Source: Desulfurococcales archaeon (lineage in GTDB: Archaea > Thermoproteota > Thermoprotei_A > Sulfolobales > Desulfurococcaceae). Taken from it: 5,129 nt of DNA. Position numbers and translations under genes: made by a program. The stretch spans positions 1 through 5,129 of the forward strand of contig JALVHX010000081.1 of the NCBI GenBank assembly GCA_027028805.1. The letters run 5' to 3'. Below the pieces are notes generated by a model. The model was given only the letters and a program-made list of their open reading frames with translations, searched no databases and was not told the origin of the DNA. The first letter of the stretch is position 1, and the number at the start of each line of letters is the position of its first letter. Positions 1-4,434 of the stretch are shown here, one piece after another.

Positions 1-975
1 GTCAACTATGCCGGCCGCCACCTCGTCGCACCTCGTTATCCCACCGAATATGTTGACTAGGAGGACGCGTAGCCTGGGGTGAGACAGGAGAAGCTTCACA
101 GCCTCCTTCACCTTCTCCCTCCTAGCGCCGCCCCCTATGTCAAGGAAGTTCGCCGGCCGCCCGCCATAGTAGGCCACTAGGTCCATGGTGGCCATGGTGA
201 GGCCGGCGCCGTTGCAGAGTATCCCTATATCTCCCCCGAGCTCTACGTAGCTGAACCCCATCTCCCTAGCCCTCCTCTCGATCCCCCTGTACTCCCTCAG
301 CGCCTTCTCCGCCAGCTCGGGGTGCCGGTAGAGGGCGTTATCATCAATGGTTATCTTAGCGTCAACGGCTACGAGGCTTCCTGATGCGACGGCTAGGGGG
401 TTGAACTCCACGAGCTCCGCATCCATATCCATAGCTATCCTCCACATAGCGGAGACGATGCCCCACAGCCTGCTCCAATACTCTCTCCCAAGCCCGAGGA
501 ACACTCCCACCCACCTAGACATATACGGCATAACGCCAACCGAGACGTCGACCGGCAGGCGTAGAAGCTTATCCGGGTGCTCTCTCACAAGCTCCTCTAT
601 CTCCACACCCCCCAGCGGCGACGCCAGCAAAACCACGCGCCTACCAGCCCTGTCCACAGTCAACGCGAGATAGAGTTCGCGCTCAATACTGATCTTCTCC
701 TCGACCAGCACAGCCTCCACGGGAACACCCCTTATCTCTGAGCCCAGAAGCTGTCTCGCCGCCTCAAACACCTCATCCGGGGTCTCAACGATCTTGACGC
801 CGCCGGCGAGACCCCTCCTACCGACAAGCACCTGGGCCTTAACAGCATAGCCGGGAGCCCCAAGCTCCTCCGCGATCCTCCTAGCCTCCTCGGGGCTCCT
901 GGCTACACGGCCCCTAGGAACAGGTATCCCGTATCTCCCCGCTATCTCCTTCGCCTCATACTCGTAGAGCTTCAA
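1..975 (-). CDS. sucC: Succinate-CoA ligase (ADP- or GDP-forming) beta subunit, C-terminus missing at the window edge
   Basis: This is the beta subunit of succinyl-CoA synthetase, which with the alpha subunit (SucD) interconverts succinyl-CoA and succinate with NTP formation, in the cytoplasmic TCA cycle. I translated 325 uninterrupted codons from TTG at 975. The N-terminus MKLYEYEAKEIAGRYGIP is the usual ATP-grasp start of the family. Lys46 and the loop G52-R-R-G55 match the nucleotide-binding region; EFNPL (190-194) and Asp205 match the Mg-binding Asn and Asp; NGAG (255-258), FLDIGGGA (277-284) and NIFGGITRCD (308-317) are the ligase-domain signatures. Compared with the roughly 388-aa E. 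coli protein, about 50-60 residues are lost past the left edge, where sucD would be expected. An in-frame GTG at 1020 would add 15 residues unlike the family, so I prefer the TTG, which has GGGTG seven bases upstream. Odd point: the usual GGRG loop is RRG here. The family call is very secure; ADP versus GDP preference is not. Confidence 0.96.
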   Translation of the reverse strand, partial: MKLYEYEAKEIAGRYGIPVPRGRVARSPEEARRIAEELGAPGYAVKAQVLVGRRGLAGGVKIVETPDEVFEAARQLLGSEIRGVPVEAVLVEEKISIERELYLALTVDRAGRRVVLLASPLGGVEIEELVREHPDKLLRLPVDVSVGVMPYMSRWVGVFLGLGREYWSRLWGIVSAMWRIAMDMDAELVEFNPLAVASGSLVAVDAKITIDDNALYRHPELAEKALREYRGIERRAREMGFSYVELGGDIGILCNGAGLTMATMDLVAYYGGRPANFLDIGGGARREKVKEAVKLLLSHPRLRVLLVNIFGGITRCDEVAAGIVD

Positions 976-982
976 CCCACAG

Positions 983-987
983 CACCC
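983..987 (-). promoter_or_regulatory. Ribosome binding site GGGTG choosing the sucC TTG start
   Basis: On the minus strand GGGTG lies seven bases before the TTG at 975. GGTG is complementary to the 3' end of archaeal 16S rRNA, and the spacing is normal. It supports the TTG, which also fits the family N-terminus, over the in-frame GTG codons at 999 and 1020. Confidence 0.5.
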
Positions 988-993
988 GCAAAA

Positions 994-1047
994 CACATAT
1001 ACATAGGCCTTAGAAAACACGCCGATGGAAACGATCAATTATATTGG
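994..1047 (-). promoter_or_regulatory. Candidate TATA boxes for sucC (two alternatives)
   Basis: Two TATA-like elements face sucC on the minus strand. CCAATATAATTG (1036-1047) would place transcription start near 1015 and leave a leader of about 40 bases that contains the GGGTG site. CCTATGTATATG (996-1007) is centred about 25 bases before the TTG, which would suit a leaderless message. The first is the better match to an archaeal TATA box and fits the presence of a ribosome binding site. Neither has a convincing BRE purine/A stretch upstream. Confidence 0.4.
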
Positions 1048-1158
1048 CCTAGTCGTTAAAATCGGTAATCCCGCACAACATAATTACAGAAGAAGAACTT
1101 ATCCAACGCCTTTCCCGCCAGGGCTCCGCGGCCCCACGTCCCCTGAGGAAAACCGGGC

Positions 1159-2262
1159 TCATCCATTAGAGGCTGCTCTCCTATCTCCGCCTCTCCTCCT
1201 AAGCCTCCGGAGATTACGCCTATACACGGCCAGCGGGTTCCTGGCCCCACAGTCTCCCTCTATGGGGCAGAGGCCGAGGCTCTTTAATGTGCCACAGCTA
1301 TAGGGCATGTATTTCTTCCTGGAACCCCTCAGCCCCGCTATGTGCTCGATCTGGTACCTTGCGATTCTCTCGTTGAAGTCAGGGCTGTTCCTGAAGAGAT
1401 CCAGTATATCCTCGACATCCATGCCTATCCTGGCGAGAAACGCCGCTATAGTGAACCGTTCATGATGGCTCAGGTTCTCCCCGGCCTTCAGCCTCTCGAT
1501 CATGTTCTTTATACACGGCGGGAAAGCCTCCGGCACAACCTGGCCCGGCTCAACGGGTTCCCCGCCGCCTCCCCCGCCGCCGCTCTTATAGTAACGGGAC
1601 ACAAGCTCCCTTACAGGCCCAAGCGCCTCGCCGAGAACACTCTCATCCACATCGAACCCGTTGTATAGGTTGACTATATACGAGTACACAGCCTCCTCGA
1701 CAACCCTGGCCGCGACCTCCTTCTCGAGATAAACCATCCCCTTGTCCAGAAGCTGGTTAGTCACAATATACTTGGGATCAGTGGAGAGCCTCGCCGAGAA
1801 CCGGAGATAATCCCTGAACCACATAGCCAGGGGAAGGCTACGATATACGAGTACACCCTTCTTGAAACCCAGGGGCACGAGCACAGGGCTCCTGGGAACC
1901 ACTACCCGGAGACCAAGAGCCTTGGCCACGGCGGCCACAAAGAATGATCTGCCTCCCCGGAGACGCTCATAGGCGAGCTTAGAGTAGGCGAGCGCAACCC
2001 TGTTAAGCACACGCCTATCCCCCAAAGCCCTGACAAGAACCATCAACACATGGAAAGCCGCTACCTCGACATCAACGTCGCCGCCTACCTCCCCCACCGA
2101 GCCGTGGGCAAGGATATGCTCGAGTATCTCAAGGCTCCGCCTATACACAGATCCCTCGGCATCCCTCGCGAGATCAAGCAGGCTCAGCCCAGGCCATCTC
2201 TCCGTCGCACGCCCAGGCTCTACGAGATAGGGAAACACCGAGTAATCAATGCCCACAGCCAC
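1159..2262 (-). CDS. priL: DNA primase large subunit PriL (iron-sulfur subunit)
   Basis: PriL is the regulatory subunit of the archaeal/eukaryotic-type primase. With the catalytic subunit PriS it makes primers at replication forks, and its C-terminal domain carries a [4Fe-4S] cluster needed for initiation. The protein is 367 aa, typical for crenarchaea. The N-terminal part (about 1-225) is helical, with the family-like stretch LLDKGMVYLEKEV (171-183). The C-terminal domain begins at FPPC and carries all four cluster ligands: Cys250, Cys323 (YSCGTLKSLGLC), Cys332 and Cys338 (GDCGARNPL). The start is GTG at 2262, supported by TGAGGTG eight bases upstream and by the MAVGIDYSVFPYLVEP opening, comparable to the YPF motif of other PriLs. 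Odd points are Gly7 at 228-234, placed like a hinge between the domains, and a C-terminal tail (348-362) full of arginines. No priS is in the window. Identification is very secure. Confidence 0.96.
   Translation of the reverse strand: MAVGIDYSVFPYLVEPGRATERWPGLSLLDLARDAEGSVYRRSLEILEHILAHGSVGEVGGDVDVEVAAFHVLMVLVRALGDRRVLNRVALAYSKLAYERLRGGRSFFVAAVAKALGLRVVVPRSPVLVPLGFKKGVLVYRSLPLAMWFRDYLRFSARLSTDPKYIVTNQLLDKGMVYLEKEVAARVVEEAVYSYIVNLYNGFDVDESVLGEALGPVRELVSRYYKSGGGGGGGEPVEPGQVVPEAFPPCIKNMIERLKAGENLSHHERFTIAAFLARIGMDVEDILDLFRNSPDFNERIARYQIEHIAGLRGSRKKYMPYSCGTLKSLGLCPIEGDCGARNPLAVYRRNLRRLRRRGGDRRAASNG
1557..1576 (-). repeat. Copy 1 of a 20-base exact repeat (in the PriL poly-Gly codons)
   Basis: These 20 bases encode most of the seven-glycine run of PriL and recur exactly, in the same orientation, at 2609-2628 in the intergenic region. 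The match ends sharply on both sides (g versus c before it, c versus g after it). On the minus strand the element is G-rich, with GGGGG and GGGG tracts. Confidence 0.85.
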
Positions 2263-2270
2263 GCCGAAGC

Positions 2271-2277
2271 CACCTCA
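2271..2277 (-). promoter_or_regulatory. Ribosome binding site of priL, overlapping an upstream stop codon
   Basis: TGAGGTG lies eight bases before the GTG start of priL and is a near-perfect complement of the archaeal 16S rRNA 3' end. Its first three bases (2275-2277) are also the TGA stop of the 81-codon frame upstream, the same arrangement as at the membrane protein/glycosyltransferase junction at 3029-3035. Confidence 0.75.
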
Positions 2278-2520
2278 GCCGGGTCGGGCAAAGCTCATCG
2301 CCGCACCGGGCGCGGCTGATACGCCGCAGCCACCCAAAGGCTCGCCCGCTGGCGTATTCATCACCGCGTATAACAGGGACGCGTCTAGAGGCGGCGTGAA
2401 CAGGCTAATAGCTATATCACGTGTAAGCATCGGTGCATCAAAGGCTCCGCGCTTTGGCCCCTCATCATCCAGAGGGATCAGCCGTCCTCCCAGGGAACGG
2501 CATTGATGGGAGGTCCCCAC
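2275..2520 (-). CDS. Possible small protein upstream of priL (doubtful)
   Basis: This is an 81-codon frame on the same strand as priL, ending 12 bases before it with its TGA inside the priL ribosome binding site; that tight spacing is the main reason to list it. I do not recognise the product. From Met31 (ATG at 2430) a hydrophobic stretch DIAISLF is followed by a helix-like segment DASLLYAVMNTP and a Gly/Ala-rich end. This loosely recalls the first half of Pcc1-type KEOPS subunits but lacks their C-terminal Arg/Asn helix, so I do not claim it. The GTG at 2520 has no good ribosome binding site; the ATG at 2430 has GGAG 13 bases upstream and would give 51 aa. Codon third positions are less GC-biased than in the neighbours. 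It could be a real small gene, a decayed gene, or chance. Confidence 0.25.
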   Translation of the reverse strand: MGTSHQCRSLGGRLIPLDDEGPKRGAFDAPMLTRDIAISLFTPPLDASLLYAVMNTPAGEPLGGCGVSAAPGAAMSFARPG

Positions 2521-2550
2521 TCTTCATCACAAACAAGGGTATCCCTAGCC

Positions 2551-2562
2551 TTGTAATTAAGC
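2551..2562 (-). promoter_or_regulatory. Candidate TATA box for the priL unit
   Basis: On the minus strand GCTTAATTACAA is an AT-rich TATA-like element in GC-rich surroundings. It would set transcription start near 2530, just ahead of the doubtful small frame. A second possibility, GTGATATAGCTATTAGC (about 2405-2421), would start near 2388 and transcribe priL with a leader of about 125 bases. The sequence does not decide between them. Confidence 0.3.
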
Positions 2563-2601
2563 TACCGGTTCACCGCAGGCTAGGCGCCGCGTACCGGTTA
2601 C

Positions 2602-2646
2602 ATGAAACGTTCCCCGCCGCCTCCCCCGGCATCCGGAACGGTTCAT
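2602..2646. repeat. Inverted repeat, 12-bp arms with one mismatch, 21-base loop
   Basis: ATGAAACGTTCC (2602-2613) is mirrored by GGAACGGTTCAT (2635-2646); 11 of 12 positions pair, the exception being A2607 opposite G2641. The 21-base loop is C-rich on the plus strand and G-rich on the minus strand. It lies between the divergent TATA candidates, upstream of both, so it is better placed as a DNA-level operator than as a terminator. It has no T-run after it. Confidence 0.7.
2609..2628 (-). repeat. Copy 2 of the 20-base exact repeat
   Basis: This is identical to 1557-1576 inside priL, in the same orientation. Here it is non-coding and overlaps the left arm and loop of the inverted repeat. Confidence 0.85.
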
Positions 2647-2680
2647 CACGAGAAACAGTTGTTCCATGAAAATTATTGTT

Positions 2681-2689
2681 CTATATACC
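2681..2689 (+). promoter_or_regulatory. TATA box of the glycan operon
   Basis: CTATATACC, preceded by the AT-rich stretch AAAATTATTG (2669-2678), is the best TATA-type element in the region. It predicts transcription start near 2710, giving a leader of about 17 bases that contains GGAG at 2715-2718 and leads to the GTG at 2727. An ACCGGT palindrome overlaps its 3' end. Confidence 0.55.
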
Positions 2690-2726
2690 GGTGCGCATCC
2701 ACGAGCCTGGTGCTGGAGAAGGAGGG

Positions 2727-3035
2727 GTGCGGGGGCGGCCAGTGTTGTTCGCTAGATACGTTGCGAGGCTGGTGGCCGGCGTCGCGGCGACATATGTATC
2801 GTATCTACTGCTGCGCCCGCTCTTCCCCTCGGAGCCTATGGCTCTCGCGCTTTTCCTAGGCCTCTATATCTACGTGCCTTCTCCTCCGCGGAGCCGCCTG
2901 GTAGCTCTACCATTCATCGCCATAGTCGCTTATACTGCGGCGGCCCCCATACCGCCCGTGGCCGCGGCAGCCGTGTTTATTGCTTCATGGTCCATATGGC
3001 TCTGGCTAGCCGTGAGGGAGCGGTGGACGAGGTGA
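2727..3035 (+). CDS. Small polytopic membrane protein of unknown function
   Basis: The product is about 102 aa and very hydrophobic, with about four possible membrane segments (residues roughly 12-33, 37-50, 57-73 and 77-95) and a basic start (MRGRPVLFARYVARL). I chose GTG at 2727 because GGAG lies eight bases upstream and the TATA box at 2681 predicts a start of transcription near 2710; a TTG at 2676 would lie within the promoter and add 17 residues, and GTG at 2742 is another option. The TGA stop is part of the ribosome binding site of the glycosyltransferase that follows, so the two are very probably co-transcribed and coupled. Size and topology recall GtrA-like proteins, which assist lipid-linked sugar transfer, but I see no diagnostic residues, so that is only a suggestion. 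The frame is likely real; the function is unknown. Confidence 0.75.
   Translation: MRGRPVLFARYVARLVAGVAATYVSYLLLRPLFPSEPMALALFLGLYIYVPSPPRSRLVALPFIAIVAYTAAAPIPPVAAAAVFIASWSIWLWLAVRERWTR
3029..3035 (+). promoter_or_regulatory. Ribosome binding site of the glycosyltransferase, containing the upstream stop
   Basis: GAGGTGA lies ten bases before the GTG at 3046. Its last three bases are the TGA stop of the small membrane protein, so termination of one gene and initiation of the next share the same bases. This sets the glycosyltransferase start and suggests translational coupling. Confidence 0.8.
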
Positions 3036-3045
3036 GTATCCCGCG

Positions 3046-4350
3046 GTGGCGTCCAGGAGAATAGTTTTGGCGTTGGTGTTGCTGGCATCCCCGGTTCTCG
3101 CCTATCTCTACGGAGTGTTCACGGCCTGGATAGTGTCTGCCGCGACAGGCATCGATGTATACGGCTACCTTATCGGCCAGTTCATGGCGATGGGCTTCAT
3201 ATACTTCTTCACCCTATACGCGGCGCTAGACATCTACTATATCTTGTTCGCGGCAAAACACGTGTCGCGCGGGGAGATACCGGAGAAGCCTCCCAGCATG
3301 ACCGTGGTTATACCGGCCTACAACGAGGAGGCCACCATAGCGGACACGATCAATAGCCTGTGGAGAACAGGGTATCCTTCCCTCGAGATAATAGTGGTGG
3401 ATGACGGCAGCAGCGACTCCACGGCAGAGAAGGCAGCCGCCCTGGGAGCCAGGGTGATAAGGCATGAGACAAACAAGGGGAGAGCACACGCGGTAATGAC
3501 CGGGATAAAGAACGCTAGGGGAGAGATCGTGGTGACCGTTGACGCGGACACGATTGTTGAAAAAGACGCGCTCCACCGGATAGCATCGTTCTTCCGGGAC
3601 AAAAGCGTGGGCGCGGTGTGCGGGAGGCTAAGGGTTGTCGGGGAAGAAAAACTGCTCACCAGGTGGCAGAGCATAGAGTATAGTATAGGATACGCGTATA
3701 CCAAGAAGATACAGGACGCCATGGACTGGGTCCTGATACCAAGCGGGGCCTTCAGCGCCTATAGAAAGGAGGCGGTAAGAGATGCCGATGCATACGATAC
3801 GGTGGCCGAGGACTTCGATATAGCGATGAATATACGTAGACGCGGCTACACGATAAGGTTCTGCGAAAACTGTGTCGCATACACAAAGGTCCCCTCAACC
3901 CTCTCCTCCTTCATAAGACAAAGGATAAGATGGGGCGTAGGGGGCCTCCAGGTGATAGCCAAGCACGGCGACATGTTGCTAAACAAGAGATACGGGATAA
4001 CAGGCGTGTTCGGCCTCCCATTCCACTTCCTCATAGGCTACGGGGTAGCGCCCCTAGAGTTCTTCGGAATACTCCTAGTGCTGGCCATGACAATTCTCTC
4101 GCCGCTAACCCGTATAGGCAACCCCGAGACGCTGGCGGCGCTCCTCCTCTGGCTCATAGTGATGAAAGCGCTCGGCATAATCCTGATCACGCCCGGCGCC
4201 ATATATGCGTCCAGGAAGCTGGGAGAGAAGGTGACGCCGCGGCTCCTCCTATCCTACTGGCTGGTATACTATTACATAATGATGTGGCCCCAGATGCTCA
4301 GCATACTAATATACCTAGACCTCAAGAAGATATCGTGGCTAACCAAATAG
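3046..4350 (+). CDS. Membrane family 2 glycosyltransferase, processive-synthase type
   Basis: A 434-aa inverting GT2 enzyme of the hyaluronan/chitin/PgaC (IcaA) type, which polymerises or transfers sugars from a nucleotide donor at the cytoplasmic face of the membrane. Two membrane segments (about 5-30 and 40-68) precede the catalytic domain. Its motifs are complete: PAYNEE (90-95), VVDDGS (117-122) for the nucleotide, DAD (166-168) for the metal, SGAFSAYR (233-240), the catalytic-base ED (255-256), and QRIRW (292-296), the QxxRW motif of processive enzymes. Further membrane segments follow at about 318-351, 361-388 and 400-424. The start GTG has GAGGTGA ten bases upstream. It follows the small membrane protein and precedes an epimerase-like gene, which fits surface glycan or exopolysaccharide synthesis. 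A CxxC pair (Cys273, Cys276) follows the ED motif. Family is certain; sugar, product and true processivity cannot be read from the sequence. Confidence 0.93.
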   Translation: MASRRIVLALVLLASPVLAYLYGVFTAWIVSAATGIDVYGYLIGQFMAMGFIYFFTLYAALDIYYILFAAKHVSRGEIPEKPPSMTVVIPAYNEEATIADTINSLWRTGYPSLEIIVVDDGSSDSTAEKAAALGARVIRHETNKGRAHAVMTGIKNARGEIVVTVDADTIVEKDALHRIASFFRDKSVGAVCGRLRVVGEEKLLTRWQSIEYSIGYAYTKKIQDAMDWVLIPSGAFSAYRKEAVRDADAYDTVAEDFDIAMNIRRRGYTIRFCENCVAYTKVPSTLSSFIRQRIRWGVGGLQVIAKHGDMLLNKRYGITGVFGLPFHFLIGYGVAPLEFFGILLVLAMTILSPLTRIGNPETLAALLLWLIVMKALGIILITPGAIYASRKLGEKVTPRLLLSYWLVYYYIMMWPQMLSILIYLDLKKISWLTK

Positions 4351-4434
4351 AACCATTGAGACACCGCGCGAGATGAAGGGGAACAGGGTTCCCTCCTCTA
4401 GATCACGGGGCTAGGACGAGGTGTTTTCCGGGAA
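4351..4434 (+). other. Short gap with a small hairpin between glycosyltransferase and epimerase
   Basis: The 84-base gap contains GGGAAC (4379-4384) and GTTCCC (4388-4393), a 6-bp hairpin with a three-base loop, not followed by a T-run. No TATA box is evident, so read-through into the epimerase gene is more likely than a separate promoter. The hairpin could attenuate, stabilise or be chance. Confidence 0.4.
4418..4423 (+). promoter_or_regulatory. Ribosome binding site of the epimerase-like gene
   Basis: GAGGTG lies 11 bases before the ATG at 4435, slightly long but in the same form as the sites of priL and the glycosyltransferase. Confidence 0.6.

Larger units (their letters stand above)
976..1158. 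other. Intergenic gap between priL and sucC
   Basis: This 183-base gap separates priL from sucC, both on the minus strand. It holds the sucC promoter candidates and a pyrimidine-rich TTCTTCTTCT stretch on the minus strand (about 1089-1098), downstream of the priL stop, which could be a weak termination region. No strong T-run or hairpin is visible. A 36-codon frame that overlaps the priL stop (ATG at 1166) runs into the gap; it resembles nothing I know and I do not call it a gene. Confidence 0.5.
2564..2692. repeat. Three ACCGGT palindromes across the divergent promoter region
   Basis: ACCGGT occurs at 2564-2569, 2593-2598 and 2687-2692, the first two as the longer TACCGGTT. I saw no other copy in the window. 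The first sits just upstream of the minus-strand TATA candidate and the third overlaps the last base of the plus-strand TATATA. The placement fits binding sites for a dimeric regulator, though no regulator gene is visible. Confidence 0.5.
2521..2726. other. Divergent control region between the priL unit and the glycan operon
   Basis: About 200 bases separate the two oppositely directed units, or about 460 if the doubtful small frame is not a gene. No convincing coding frame is seen. The stretch carries TATA-like sites for both strands, three ACCGGT palindromes, a long inverted repeat and one copy of a 20-base repeat shared with priL. The heptamer GTGATGA, like the C box of C/D guide RNAs, occurs twice on the minus strand (2524-2530 and 2643-2649), without a convincing partner D box. 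No tRNA-like or other known RNA signature was found. Confidence 0.6.

Noticed and set aside
347..673. 108-codon plus-strand frame
   Set aside because: It is antisense to sucC, which is unbroken and highly conserved across this stretch; the frame is Ser/Thr/Pro-rich with no family resemblance.
1056..1250. Minus-strand 64-codon frame overlapping the priL 3' end (36 codons from ATG at 1166)
   Set aside because: It overlaps the priL stop in another frame, has only a distant GGAG, shows no recognisable composition, and runs through the likely sucC upstream region.
2477..2530. C/D-box guide RNA on the minus strand (GTGATGA at 2524-2530, CTGA about 42 bases on)
   Set aside because: The outer spacing is acceptable, but there is no internal D'/C' pair and the flanks do not form a terminal stem.
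2249..2669. Two overlapping plus-strand frames (85 and 78 codons)
   Set aside because: They overlap the priL start and the divergent promoter region, lack ribosome binding sites, and their translations are Pro/Arg/His-rich in the manner of shadow frames.
3226..4034. Minus-strand frames of 116, 134 and 62 codons
   Set aside because: All are antisense to the conserved catalytic part of the GT2 gene and have no independent support.
3930..4376. 148-codon plus-strand frame
   Set aside because: It lies inside the GT2 gene in another frame and has a Arg/Pro/His-rich shadow composition; the GT2 frame carries all the motifs.
4379..4393. Hairpin after the GT2 gene as a transcription terminator
   Set aside because: The stem is short and no T-run follows; the next gene is close on the same strand with its own ribosome binding site and no visible promoter.
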